Shown: positions 1 through 8,054, counted from the first letter of the stretch. The stretch is 12,987 bases of DNA from Candidatus Desantisiibacteriota bacterium (GCA_016208205.1 JACQYP010000032.1:1-12987); one strand, 5' to 3'. Notes: generated by a model from the sequence alone, not told the origin. A program made the numbers and translations.

Positions 1-780
1 AGATAACTCAAGGAATGAAAGAACGCCTGAAAAATTCAAGCCTTCAGTTTTCATTAAAGCCATAATTTCCTTTATTAACCTGTCTTCCTGTTTAGAGCCT
101 GTAAAGATTACCTTGAGATTTTTATTGGAATTAAACCAGTCCGCCAATTGTGCAAATTTCTCTATGCCCCAAAAACGCAAGCCATACTTGTTTTTTATAA
201 ATCTATTTTTAACTGCACTCGTTCCCGGATGAATGACTATATAATCTTTTACAGAGCCGAGCAATTCATTCACCCTTTCTTTTTGAGCATCTGATGGAAA
301 AACTTCCATCATGGATGATAAGTTAGTCTTTTTTGAAAAGCATTCAACTATGTCAAGGTAAGATTCTATAACATGTTTGTGCTGATGCAGGGGGTAATAA
401 TAATCAGATGCAGGAGACACCCCTATTACTGTTTTTACCTTACCTTTTTTGACCAATTCGCAGTAAAAATTTTTTGTTTCCAGAATAAAGGCAATATCAT
501 ATCCTTGCCTCTTTATGTAGTTTATAATCTTTCTATGTTCCAAAAAAGATACAGGATTTGTATGAGACAATGTCAATACTTCATTGATATATGGATTATT
601 TTGAAGCACAACCAAAGATTTAGGATGGGTCAAAACATCTACAATGCTGCCTGGAAAACTGATCTTTACACTTTTTATAAAAGGTGTAATCATCAAGACA
701 TCACCAAGTGCTCCCTTGCGGACAATTAATATTTTTTTTACAAACTTAGTATCTATATCTATATTTTGGGGACGGTTCAT
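1..780 (-). CDS. Glycosyltransferase family 9 (heptosyltransferase-like), 3' end beyond window
   Basis: The first 260 codons of a GT9 / ADP-heptose:LPS heptosyltransferase-like protein are open on the minus strand with no stop, so the C-terminal part lies outside the window. GT9 proteins are usually about 340-360 aa, so roughly 80-100 residues are missing. Visible family features are the N-terminal strand followed by RKGALGD (residues 21-27), the glycine-rich acceptor loop, then HPGTS (184-188) and FTGS (226-229) of the donor-binding domain. Such enzymes act on the cytoplasmic face of the inner membrane and add heptose or a related sugar to the growing LPS core. The ATG lies only 3 nt after the stop of the deacetylase gene, so translation is probably coupled. 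No strong Shine-Dalgarno is seen. The exact sugar and acceptor cannot be read from sequence. Confidence 0.9.
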   Translation of the reverse strand, partial: MNRPQNIDIDTKFVKKILIVRKGALGDVLMITPFIKSVKISFPGSIVDVLTHPKSLVVLQNNPYINEVLTLSHTNPVSFLEHRKIINYIKRQGYDIAFILETKNFYCELVKKGKVKTVIGVSPASDYYYPLHQHKHVIESYLDIVECFSKKTNLSSMMEVFPSDAQKERVNELLGSVKDYIVIHPGTSAVKNRFIKNKYGLRFWGIEKFAQLADWFNSNKNLKVIFTGSKQEDRLIKEIMALMKTEGLNFSGVLSFLELS

Positions 781-783
781 TTT

Positions 784-1524
784 TTAAAGTCTACTTCTGC
801 CTTTTTTTAGATTAAGTATGAAATCAATCATCAGATCATCTCCACGAACAAGGAGTCGTCTCAGGCAATAGGGGTCAGTGATGGGCAGGCTTACTTTTCC
901 TTGTTTTATCCCGCAGGCAAAGGAATATCCTGCCTCTTTGACCATTTGCCTGCTTTTCTCATCATAAGCCCCTTGACCATAGGGATAGGCAAAGGCAATA
1001 ATAGCTGAATTCAATTGTTCTTCTAATATTTTTTTACTATCCGTTATCTCTTCCCTTGCGTTATCCTCGCTTATCTGAAGCAGGTTGGGATGAGTCGTGG
1101 TATGGCAACCAAATTCTATACCACTATCTTGCATCTGTTCTAATTGATCCGGGTTAATCTCCAATTGCCCGGCAATTAAAAACATACATGCCTTAAAACC
1201 AAATTCTTTGAGTATTGGAAAAGCACAGCAATAGTTATTTTTCCTGCCGTCATCAAAGGTGATGATCACCGGCTTTGCGGGTATATGCCCATTTTGCAGC
1301 TCCTGAAAGGTGATAGGGGTAAACCCGTGTTTTTTTAAGTAAACCATTTGTTGGCTGAACTTTTCAGCACTTACCCATAATTTCTTATCCTTCTCACCCT
1401 TTGACGGCAAACCAATGTGATGATACATTAAGATAGGAATGCCCTCTTTATCCCTTCTCCACCAATTCCATCTGCAAGAGGAGGCAATAACCCAAAGAAT
1501 AGTAAGCACTAACCATAGATACAT
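784..1524 (-). CDS. Membrane-anchored polysaccharide deacetylase (NodB / CE4 family)
   Basis: This 246-aa protein belongs to carbohydrate esterase family 4, metal-dependent enzymes that remove N- or O-acetyl groups from glycans. A single hydrophobic segment (about residues 2-16) followed by basic residues suggests an uncleaved signal anchor with the catalytic domain in the periplasm. Motifs in order are ILMYHHIG (31-38), ITFDDG (88-93; catalytic/metal Asp91 and Asp92), CHTTTHP (140-146; metal ligands His141 and His145) and FAYPYG (178-183). The start ATG is preceded by a GGGGGT Shine-Dalgarno about 8 nt upstream on the minus strand. It lies between two LPS glycosyltransferase genes and 3 nt before the GT9 gene, so its substrate is probably an acetylated sugar in LPS core or a surface glycan. 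That substrate is an inference; peptidoglycan or an exopolysaccharide is also possible. Confidence 0.9.
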   Translation of the reverse strand: MYLWLVLTILWVIASSCRWNWWRRDKEGIPILMYHHIGLPSKGEKDKKLWVSAEKFSQQMVYLKKHGFTPITFQELQNGHIPAKPVIITFDDGRKNNYCCAFPILKEFGFKACMFLIAGQLEINPDQLEQMQDSGIEFGCHTTTHPNLLQISEDNAREEITDSKKILEEQLNSAIIAFAYPYGQGAYDEKSRQMVKEAGYSFACGIKQGKVSLPITDPYCLRRLLVRGDDLMIDFILNLKKGRSRL

Positions 1525-1537
1525 TATTTACCCCCAG

Positions 1538-1834
1538 AAAATCTCTCGCAAAGACGCAAAGGGCGCAAAGGTTTAATTTATGATCTCTTTCCGTAACCGT
1601 TCACAGTGGATAGATATAAAAGAACAGCTCTTATGCCCGTGGAAACCAAAAGGAAGGGTTAGGGCACCTGAGTGGGAGATTCCTGCAGGAGTTTACCCCG
1701 TACTTGATACGGGGCAGGAATGACAGTGATGCACAGGAATGACAGCAATATACGGTGTCAGTTCAGAACCGACAACCGTGAACGGTTACCTCTTTCCTTT
1801 GTGAACTTTGCGAATTTAGCGCCTTTGCGAGATT
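1538..1834. repeat. Nested inverted-repeat spacer between GT2 and deacetylase genes
   Basis: The 317-bp gap holds no convincing gene but three nested layers of inverted repeats. The outer arms are 8-bp-period cgcaaag arrays (about 1541-1571 and, inverted, 1796-1834). Inside them are perfect inverted copies of GTAACCGTTCAC (1593-1604 and 1778-1789). The core is a palindrome at 1679-1721. A direct repeat, caggaatgacag, occurs at 1715-1726 and 1734-1745. The repeat ends 7 bp from the GT2 stop codon. A short open frame across it on the plus strand is repeat-derived. Confidence 0.75.
1679..1721. repeat. REP-like palindrome with hairpin core
   Basis: Outer arms attcctgc (1679-1686) and gcaggaat (1714-1721) enclose a second perfect stem, ccccgta (1696-1702) and tacgggg (1708-1714), with a 5-nt loop. 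There is no downstream T-run, so it looks like a dispersed palindromic repeat rather than a classical intrinsic terminator. It would form a stable hairpin in the transcript between the GT2 and deacetylase cistrons. Confidence 0.7.
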
Positions 1835-1841
1835 CTTATTT

Positions 1842-2594
1842 TTATCTTTTTATCCGAGAAGCTTCCACCTGTATTTCCCAGAGTTTTGCATACTTTACCA
1901 TTCGGTGAAATGAAGAAAAGCTTGCCCATAAAAATCCAGGGACACCATCCAAAAAGCCTAATTGAAGGATATATCGTTTTACAAAGTCAAGGATAGATGC
2001 GAAAATTTGCAGGGTAAGTATTATCCTTTTGCCCTGCCTGAATTTTTTAATAGCATCAATAGTGCTGTATTGATTAAACTTATCAAAATAATCCGCAATA
2101 TCCTTGTAGCTAAAATGAACGATTATGTTTTTGAGACAGCCTGTCTCGCCGTTTACCAGTATATCCTCGTGGACCATGGCTTGAGTGAACTCAGCTTTTT
2201 GCCTCCTAAATAGTCGGATATGTCTTTCTCTGCCACAGCCGCCAAACCGCAATTGCCTGCCAAGCAAGTAGAACTTAAACGGGATGTTGTAGGCATCTTT
2301 ATCTAATTGGGTTGAGAGTATTTCCTGCTTTAGCTCGCTGCTTACCCTTTCATCGGCATCAATACTTAATACCCAGTCTGAGGTAGTTTGTTCTAATGCA
2401 AACTGTTTTTGGATGCCATATCCTTCCCACTCTTTTTGTACTATCTTATCAGTGTATTCCTTGCATATCAAGACAGTTTTATCCGTGCTAAAAGAGTCAA
2501 CCACAACAATTTCATCCGCCCATTTGATACTCTCAAGGCACTTGCGAATATTTTCTTCTTCATTAAAGGTAATGATTGCAACTGAAAGATTCAT
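1842..2594 (-). CDS. Glycosyltransferase family 2, WaaE/KdtX-like LPS core transferase
   Basis: This 250-aa GT2 protein has an inverting GT-A fold. The N-terminus has LSVAIITFNEEENI (residues 3-16), then VVVDSFSTDKT (30-40) of the nucleotide-sugar site, and the metal-binding DxD motif in DADER (79-83). The C-terminal half has the amphipathic/hydrophobic stretch (about 190-235) seen in WaaE-like enzymes, which add a glucose or similar residue to the LPS inner core. Length fits that family (about 250-260 aa). The family's N-terminus begins right at this ATG, so the start is secure, although there is no Shine-Dalgarno and a consensus promoter ends only 6 nt upstream. It is the promoter-proximal gene of the minus-strand envelope cluster, with the deacetylase and GT9 genes downstream. 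The sugar specificity is inferred from family only. Confidence 0.9.
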   Translation of the reverse strand: MNLSVAIITFNEEENIRKCLESIKWADEIVVVDSFSTDKTVLICKEYTDKIVQKEWEGYGIQKQFALEQTTSDWVLSIDADERVSSELKQEILSTQLDKDAYNIPFKFYLLGRQLRFGGCGRERHIRLFRRQKAEFTQAMVHEDILVNGETGCLKNIIVHFSYKDIADYFDKFNQYSTIDAIKKFRQGKRIILTLQIFASILDFVKRYILQLGFLDGVPGFLWASFSSFHRMVKYAKLWEIQVEASRIKR

Positions 2595-2600
2595 TTTTTT

Positions 2601-2629
2601 ATTATATCATAGTATCTAAGCTTTGTCAA
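2601..2629 (-). promoter_or_regulatory. Perfect sigma-70-type promoter for the GT2 gene
   Basis: On the minus strand TTGACA (2629-2624), a 17-bp spacer and TATAAT (2606-2601) match the housekeeping consensus in all 12 positions. The last T of the -10 box is 6 nt from the ATG at 2594, which places the likely transcription start on or next to the start codon. The mRNA would then be leaderless, in keeping with the absence of a ribosome-binding site. Confidence 0.8.
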
Positions 2630-2647
2630 ATAAAAAACAAAACTACT

Positions 2648-2824
2648 CGTAATGGGTCAGCAAACGGTAGGGGCACCATGGCGTCATTGTAAGGAGTTGC
2701 CGGCAAGACGATGCAATCTCTCCGCATGAGATTGCTTCCTGCTTCGCTTCACTCGCAGCTAAAGGCGCTTTGGTCGATAGCAATGAAGCGTTGATAATCT
2801 CCCTACCCTTGCTGACCCATTACG
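2648..2824. mobile_element. MITE-like 177-bp element with 24-25 bp terminal inverted repeats
   Basis: The left end (2648-2672, beginning cgtaatgggtcagcaa) and the right end (2801-2824, inverted) match over about 24 bp with a small mismatch/indel. The interior (about 2682-2791) is a second, degraded inverted repeat in which gatgcaatctc and gagattgcttc face each other around 2710-2735. No transposase gene and no clear target duplication is visible. It fills most of the 316-bp gap between the divergent GT2 and trpA genes, sitting between their two promoters. Confidence 0.65.
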
Positions 2825-2843
2825 CAACATTTCAAACTTATTG

Positions 2844-2872
2844 TTGACAATCCATAAGAGATATGCTAAACT
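2844..2872 (+). promoter_or_regulatory. Putative sigma-70-type promoter for trpA (extended -10)
   Basis: TTGACA (2844-2849) is followed by a 17-bp spacer and TAAACT (2867-2872; 4 of 6 to consensus), preceded by TGC, an extended -10 signal. The predicted start is near 2879, giving a leader of about 32 nt. That leader consists of period-7 units (agttatt, agttatc, agctatc) that run straight into the AGGAGG ribosome-binding site. No trp leader peptide or attenuator is visible. Confidence 0.6.
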
Positions 2873-2910
2873 GTTATTCAGTTATTAGTTATCAGCTATC
2901 AGGAGGCAGG

Positions 2911-3705
2911 ATGAATAGAATTGATGAAACATTTATCAGGTTGCGAGAAAAAAGGGAGATTGCTTTAATTCCATATCTTATGGCCGGGTATCCTGACCTT
3001 GAGACCACAGGCAAACTTGTCTCAGGATTTGAAAAGGCAGGGGCAGATATCATTGAACTGGGTGTGCCATTTTCTGACCCTATAGCTGATGGACCAATAA
3101 TTCAATTGGCTTCAGAGCAAGCCCTTAAAAATGGTGTATCATTGACAAATGTTCTTTCGTTGGTGAGCAATCTGCGGCAGCATACCAATATCCCACTTGT
3201 CTTGATGACCTATTATAACCCTGTCTTTGTTTATGGCATAGAGAAGTTTGTTCATGATGCAACAGCAGTTGGGGTTGATGGTGTAATCGTGCCGGATCTG
3301 CCGCCTGAGGAGGCTTTTTTGTTGGAAAAAGCAGCTTGCGAGGCAGGGTTGTCCTGTATTTTCCTGCTTACTCCAACCAGTCCTCCAGAGAGGATGCGAT
3401 TGATTAGTCACCATTCTACAGGGTTTATCTATTATGTCTCTGTAACCGGAATAACCGGGGTACGGGAAATGGTAACCGAGGGTATCGGTGAATACATCAG
3501 GCAGTTGCGACTTGTTACGCAGAAGCCTATTGGTGTTGGTTTTGGCATATCCAGCCCTGAGCATGTAGCTCAAATAAGCTTAGTTGCAGATGCAGCCATT
3601 GTCGGCAGTGCGATTGTCTCCTTAATTACCAATCACTTGGGTAAGCACAATCTGGTTGAGGAAACCTCACGATTTGTCTCAGAGTTAAAGAAAGCCACTT
3701 ATTGA
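2911..3705 (+). CDS. trpA: Tryptophan synthase alpha chain
   Basis: TrpA cleaves indole-3-glycerol phosphate to indole and glyceraldehyde-3-phosphate and channels indole to TrpB in the cytoplasmic alpha2-beta2 complex. The 264-aa product has the family's usual length. It shows ELGVPFSDPIADGP with the two catalytic residues at Glu49 and Asp60, the same numbers as in the Salmonella enzyme. Also present are GVDGVIVPDLPPEEA, the flexible loop YYVSVTGITGVRE, and the phosphate-binding GVGFGIS and GSAIV near the C-terminus. The start is ATG 2911 because it has AGGAGG 4 nt upstream; an in-frame ATG at 2863 would add 16 residues encoded by promoter and repeat DNA. The gene stands alone: no trpB or other trp gene is adjacent, which is uncommon. 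A heptamer array begins within about 10 bp of the stop. Confidence 0.97.
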   Translation: MNRIDETFIRLREKREIALIPYLMAGYPDLETTGKLVSGFEKAGADIIELGVPFSDPIADGPIIQLASEQALKNGVSLTNVLSLVSNLRQHTNIPLVLMTYYNPVFVYGIEKFVHDATAVGVDGVIVPDLPPEEAFLLEKAACEAGLSCIFLLTPTSPPERMRLISHHSTGFIYYVSVTGITGVREMVTEGIGEYIRQLRLVTQKPIGVGFGISSPEHVAQISLVADAAIVGSAIVSLITNHLGKHNLVEETSRFVSELKKATY

Positions 3706-3711
3706 GTAACC

Positions 3712-3810
3712 AGAAGTTGTAGGTTAAAGAAGTTGTAGGTTATAGGTTAAGAAGGTTGTAGGTTTAGGCATAACTTACAACCTACAACCTACAACTTACA
3801 ACCAACAACC
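3712..3810. repeat. Heptamer-type array and inverted array after trpA
   Basis: Copies of gttgtaggtt (3714-3765, partly as a 16-bp repeat, aagttgtaggttaaag and aagttgtaggttatag) are followed by the inverse units acctacaac / acttacaac (3771-3810). Together they can fold into a long hairpin with several possible registers. No T-run follows, so intrinsic termination is not evident. The array occupies most of the 134-bp gap and stops about 15 bp before the next ribosome-binding site. Confidence 0.85.
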
Positions 3811-3839
3811 GCAAGCAATTACTTGTGGAGTAAATTATC

Positions 3840-5510
3840 ATGATCCTTTTTAGTTTTTTTGGAATTGTGACTATCGTTACCAATCTATTGCTCATCTCTT
3901 TTGCCTTGTTAGCAAAAAAATCAACCAATGTTTCCAGATCCTTTTCATTATTAGCTACCTCAATAACCATCTGGATGGCTGGCATAGTGGTTTTATGCCT
4001 TTCTGCTACAACTGAGGGAGCCTTGTTTTTTGCTCAGGTTTTTTATGTTGGATGTTTATTTATCCCCTCATTTTATCTTCAGTTTGTCTGCTCTTTAACT
4101 CAAACCCAGGATAACTTATGGAAGATACTTAAGGTTTTAACATATATCCTGACCGGTATACTTTTGATAATTAATATTTCAGGAGAGGTAATCCATCATG
4201 TCACCTATGAACACTCTTTTTATCAACCAATAGCCGGAGAATTTTATTATCTGTATAATATCCTGTTCGGGTTTTGTTTTGCAGGGAGCAGCTATCTTCT
4301 TTGGAAGAGATTAATGGTTGCTATTGTCATGGAAAAAAGACGACTCCAGTGGATGCTTGGTATTACGGGAATAGGGATCATCGCTGGGGTGATAGATTCC
4401 TTGTCTATTTATGGAATTCCCATGTATTCCCTTGGATCTGTAAGTATTAGTGTCTTTGGTTTATTTATAGCAGTTGTTGTAATTAAATATAAATTAATAG
4501 AATTTGAGCTAAATATAAAAAAACAGCACATCTTGCATCTGACCCAGGGCATTATCGCAGGAATCTTTTTAATTCTTATCCATACATTCTGTCATCACTC
4601 ATGGTTTGCCACTATTATAGGGGTTTGTTTTGCAGGAATAATATTTTATCCCTTAACTAATGCAATTCAGCGGTTGATAGAGGGTTATGTACTTCATGAC
4701 ATTCTTGAGGGAAGGGATGTTCTTGATGTGGCAGGGGTATCAATACCTGCTGCCTTTGACTGGAAAACATTGTTTGCCTCAATACAAAATGTAGTAACCG
4801 TGATGGAGATAAAGAACCTGACAATTACCCTTCTTGATAAAGAAATGGATGAATATCCCCTGGATTTTTCCACAGGGTTTACTCAGGAGGAAAGAAGAAG
4901 GATAAGGCTTAAGGGGAATAAAGGGGTTATCCCGTGGATAAAAAACGAAAAAAAGGTATTAATAAAAGAGGGACTGCGGTTAAATCCTAAGTTTGAATAT
5001 ACATGGGAGGCAATAGAAGATGACCTTGAATTATTAAAGTCAACTATGGCTTTGCCTATTATTGGTAAAGACAGGATGATAGGGATATTATTTATTGAAG
5101 ATGGTGAAAATAGATATAATATGGAGGTCTTTGCTGAACTTTGTAATGATCTGGCAACTGCCCTGGAAAATACCCTGTCATATGATGCAAAGACAGAATA
5201 CTTTTTGAGTATTTTTGAGGCATTAATTGTCAATATCAGGAACAGGGATAGATCTGCAATAGGACATGAGGAAAGGGAAACAAGGGATGCTGCGGCAATA
5301 GCCGGAAGGCTTGGCTTCACAGTTAGAGAGGCAGAGGATGTACGAAGGGCAGTCATTTTACATGATATTGCTGAGTATAGTATTGCAGATGCAATCCTGC
5401 AAAAGGCAGGAAGGCTCAGCATGGAAGAACTTGAGGTGGTAAAGGAAAGGCACAAAGGCACAGAGGCACAGAGGCACAACGAAAAGAAGGAAGAAAAACA
5501 TATTACTTGA
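3840..5510 (+). pseudogene. 7TM-GAF-HD-GYP sensor protein, C-terminally truncated
   Basis: The 556-codon frame begins with about seven to nine membrane segments (roughly 3-25, 36-57, 62-85, 97-113, 137-158, 172-190, 201-218, then 232-250 and 255-270). These resemble the 7TM input region of histidine kinases. A GAF-like domain follows at about 305-445, then the start of an HD-GYP phosphodiesterase domain (about 455-536). Complete HD-GYP domains degrade c-di-GMP. Here GHEERE (475-480) and the HD pair (His508-Asp509) are visible, but the following HDxGK motif is HDIAE, and the domain stops before the HP and GYP motifs. From about residue 537 the frame reads through repeat DNA (HKGTEAQRHNEKK), so the last 20 or so residues are not native. 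GTGGAG lies about 11 nt before ATG. It may still be expressed as a receptor, but catalytic activity is unlikely. Confidence 0.75.
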
Positions 5511-6082
5511 TGTTCAAGTTTTCCATTATGACAGACCTCGTGATTCCACATATGAAATGCAGCTAATTTTTGGACACATTCAGCTCAAAAACAAGCTACC
5601 TCAAGTAACTAAGTACTTAAGATACAGCATATCATGGTATATATTGGTAGTCCCAAATGTCCAATTATCTTTATCTTGCAACCCCTTGTGTTTCATTGAT
5701 TTACCCTTTGACATTCGAAGCTAATTCACGAGGTCTGTATGAATAACTGTAAACTGTAAAATGGATAATGAAAAATTGAAAACTACTGTATTTTGCATGG
5801 GTTAGCATTCTTCTTGAGTTCTTTCATTTTACATTTCTCATTTTACAGTTCTTCGCCTTTATCCCCTGTGATAGCCGAACACTTACAAAAAACTTGAACA
5901 TCGAGTATAAGGAAGAAAAACATATAGAGACATGCCAAGCATAAGAAATGAAAGATGGTTATCGGTAATTGGTTATTAGGTGATATGGTGTGCAATATGA
6001 TCGCAAGCTTTCATGCTAATATGAATCATCTCAACATGTTGTGCCTTTATTCCTTTCCTCCCTTTGTGCCTTTGTGCCTCTC
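5449..6082. repeat. Outer 8-bp-period inverted arrays around the truncation site
   Basis: The left arm (5449-5480) consists of ggcacaaa/ggcacaga/ggcacaac units of 8 bp. The right arm (6038-6082) holds the inverse units gttgtgcc and cctttgtgcctttgtgcc. The left arm is read as the artificial end of the HD-GYP protein. Between the arms lie the 405-bp element and, at 5954-5981, a further period-7 run (ggttatc, ggtaatt, ggttatt). No gene is seen in 5511-6512; a 61-codon open frame at 6064-6249 starts in repeat DNA and spans a promoter. Confidence 0.75.
5504..5908. mobile_element. 405-bp non-coding element with 19-bp terminal inverted repeats
   Basis: Ends tacttgatgttcaagtttt (5504-5522) and its inverse (5889-5907) match in 18 of 19 positions. 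The flanks carry an identical 17-bp direct repeat, aaggaagaaaaacatat (5487-5503 and 5909-5925), which looks like a target duplication. Inside are further perfect inverted pairs, acagacctcgtga (5531-5543 / 5726-5738) and aactgtaaaatg (5752-5763 / 5839-5850), suggesting nested insertions. No protein-coding capacity is visible, so movement would need an enzyme supplied elsewhere. Its left end provides the TGA that now ends the HD-GYP frame. Confidence 0.65.
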
Positions 6083-6118
6083 TTTTTGCTGTTTTTGAAA
6101 AAATAAAGCAACTTTTCC

Positions 6119-6147
6119 TTGACAATCTCGCAAAAAACATATACAAT
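6119..6147 (+). promoter_or_regulatory. Strong sigma-70-type promoter upstream of rny
   Basis: TTGACA (6119-6124), a 17-bp spacer and TACAAT (6142-6147) match the consensus in 11 of 12 positions. The nearest plausible gene downstream is rny, about 360 nt away, so the transcript would have a long leader containing the hairpin at 6359-6456. A separate small RNA or an unrecognised short gene is an alternative. Confidence 0.6.
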
Positions 6148-6358
6148 ATTAGTTCAAGGATAGATGAGGATTGTGAGATTGATTCTTTGATTAGATATGA
6201 AGATAAAAATATTAATATAAACTTAATGGTTATTTTTGCTGTATCTTAAATGAATAGGCCGATAAGTAAATAGATATATACATCTTCCAAAACAGTCTTG
6301 CAACCCTTTTTCATCCTACTTTCAGAACACTAAAATCTTAATTTTTTTTAATATACTC

Positions 6359-6456
6359 GTAACTACTCAGGTTTACGGTTCAAAGGTTCAGGGTCAGAGG
6401 TTCATGGGTTAAGAGAGCAAACCATCAACCCTGAACCTGACAACCGAAGTAGTTAC
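6359..6456. repeat. Period-7 array hairpin in the rny leader
   Basis: Outer arms gtaactact (6359-6367) and agtagttac (6448-6456) enclose ggttcagggt (6385-6394) and its perfect inverse (6428-6437). The left half reads as 7-bp units (ggttcaa, aggttca, gggtcag, aggttca, tgggtta). The hairpin ends 56 bp before the chosen rny start, and would fold in the 5' leader if transcription begins at the promoter near 6119. Confidence 0.75.
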
Positions 6457-6512
6457 AAAAAAAGAAAAGATAGCTGTTGTTCAGGAAGATATATCATTGG
6501 AGGTGGCATATA

Positions 6513-8054
6513 TTGGGAGCATTATGGACAGGAATTATTGTGGTAGCATCGATTGTAGTCTCTGGAGCAGGTGGGTATTTTGGACGAAAATACTTAGACA
6601 AGATTAAACTTTCGTCAGCAGAGGAGGTAAGTCAGAAGATAATTAAAGAGGCACAAGATGAGGCCCAAATCCTAAAGAAAGAGGCACTTTTAGAGGCACG
6701 GGATGAGCTTCATAAGGAAAAGGGAGAGTTTGAGAAAGAAATACGGAATAGACGGGGAGAATTAAGCAAGATAGAATCCAGATTGTCCCAGAAGGAAGAA
6801 AGCTTAGATCAAAAGTTAGAGAACATAGAAAGAAAAAACAAAGAGGTAAAAAACTATGAAGCTAAGCTTGCAGATAAGGAACAGGAAATAGCTCGTCTTT
6901 TGCAAGCACAAATAACAGAGCTTGAGAAGATCTCTGAATTAAGCAGTGCTGAAGCAAAAAAAATGCTTATGGTGAGCATTGAAAGTGAAGTCAGGCATGA
7001 AGCAGGTAAGATGATCAAGCAGATAGAGGATGAAGCCAAGGAAATGGCTGAAAAAAAGTCAAAAGAGGTTCTTGTTCAGGCAATTCAGAGGTGTGCATCT
7101 GAACAAGTGGCTGAAACAACGGTTTCTGTGGTTAATTTACCAAGTGATGAAATGAAGGGAAGGATTATTGGAAGAGAGGGTCGTAATATTCGTGCACTTG
7201 AGACATTAACCGGAATAGACCTGATTATTGATGATACCCCTGAGGCTGTTATCCTTTCAGGCTTTGACCCGGTGAAAAGGGCAATAGCCAAGCTTGCTCT
7301 TGAAAGATTAATCGTTGATGGACGAATTCACCCGGCAAGGATTGAGGAGGTTGTCTCAAAGGTTAAGGAAGAGATGGAAGAATCAATGAGAGAAAAAGGG
7401 GAACAGGCTACCTTTGATCTCGGCATTCATGGAATAGCTCATGAGGCTATATATCTTCTTGGAAGGCTTAGATATCGCACGAGCTTTGGGCAGAATGTGC
7501 TTCAGCATAGTAAAGAGGTCGCTACTATTGCCTCAGTAATAGCTGGAGAGATTGGTGCTAATGTTACATTGGTAAAACGAGCCGGGCTTTTGCATGATCT
7601 TGGCAAATCAATTGATGCTGACACAGAAGGCTCTCACGCATCTATTGGGGCAGACCTTGCCAGAAAATTTGGGGAGTCTAAGGAGATTATCCATGCTATT
7701 GCGGCTCATCATGATGAGGAAAAGCCGCAAACGATAGAGGCATTTATCATCCAGGCAGCTGATGCTGTCTCTGCCGCCAGACCCGGTGCACGAAAGGAAA
7801 ACTTAGAGGCATATGTCAAGAGGTTGAAAAAACTTGAAGCTGTGGCTGAAGAATTCAAAGGTGTGGAAAAAGCTTATGCTATTCAGGCCGGCAGAGAGGT
7901 AAGGGTAGCTGTAATGTCTGAAGAGATTGATGATGTGGGGATGGCAACCCTTGCCAGAAATATTGCCAAACAAATAGAAGAGCAATTGGAATACCCTGGA
8001 CAGATTAAGATAACTGTTATACGGGAAACAAGGGCTGTTGAGTATGCTAAGTAG
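6513..8054 (+). CDS. rny: Ribonuclease Y
   Basis: RNase Y is a membrane-anchored endoribonuclease that initiates mRNA decay. The 513-aa product has the family's length and order: an N-terminal membrane segment (about 4-22) ending in GYFGRKY; a long charged coiled coil (about 35-190); a KH RNA-binding domain with [14 protein letters not shown] (216-229); an HD metal-phosphohydrolase domain with His332, HDLGK (361-365) and HH (399-400); and the conserved C-terminal region ending [11 protein letters not shown] chose TTG 6513 because GGAGGTGG lies 6 nt upstream and the protein then starts at the membrane helix. A TTG at 6477 would add 12 residues but has no good ribosome-binding site. ymdB and spoVS follow, the common neighbourhood in several phyla. 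Confidence 0.96.
   Translation: MGALWTGIIVVASIVVSGAGGYFGRKYLDKIKLSSAEEVSQKIIKEAQDEAQILKKEALLEARDELHKEKGEFEKEIRNRRGELSKIESRLSQKEESLDQKLENIERKNKEVKNYEAKLADKEQEIARLLQAQITELEKISELSSAEAKKMLMVSIESEVRHEAGKMIKQIEDEAKEMAEKKSKEVLVQAIQRCASEQVAETTVSVVNLPSDEMKGRIIGREGRNIRALETLTGIDLIIDDTPEAVILSGFDPVKRAIAKLALERLIVDGRIHPARIEEVVSKVKEEMEESMREKGEQATFDLGIHGIAHEAIYLLGRLRYRTSFGQNVLQHSKEVATIASVIAGEIGANVTLVKRAGLLHDLGKSIDADTEGSHASIGADLARKFGESKEIIHAIAAHHDEEKPQTIEAFIIQAADAVSAARPGARKENLEAYVKRLKKLEAVAEEFKGVEKAYAIQAGREVRVAVMSEEIDDVGMATLARNIAKQIEEQLEYPGQIKITVIRETRAVEYAK

Noticed and set aside
373..729. 118-codon plus-strand frame
   Set aside because: It is antisense to the GT9 gene, whose motifs and continuous 260-codon frame are clear.
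1720..1908. 62-codon plus-strand frame over the GT2/deacetylase spacer
   Set aside because: It is encoded by inverted-repeat DNA and the antisense end of the GT2 gene; no protein features.
2880..2910. trp attenuator or leader peptide
   Set aside because: The short leader is a period-7 repeat without tandem Trp codons or a terminator hairpin.
3712..3810. CRISPR array
   Set aside because: Repeats are 7-16 bp and contiguous, without unique spacers of constant length, and the second half is inverted; no cas genes are present. The same applies to 12590-12720.
4883..5551. 222-codon minus-strand frame across the HD-GYP gene end
   Set aside because: Low-complexity serine/leucine-rich translation antisense to a gene with recognisable domains; also runs through repeat DNA.
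6064..6249. 61-codon open frame upstream of rny
   Set aside because: It starts inside the right repeat arm, spans a consensus promoter, has no ribosome-binding site and no family resemblance.
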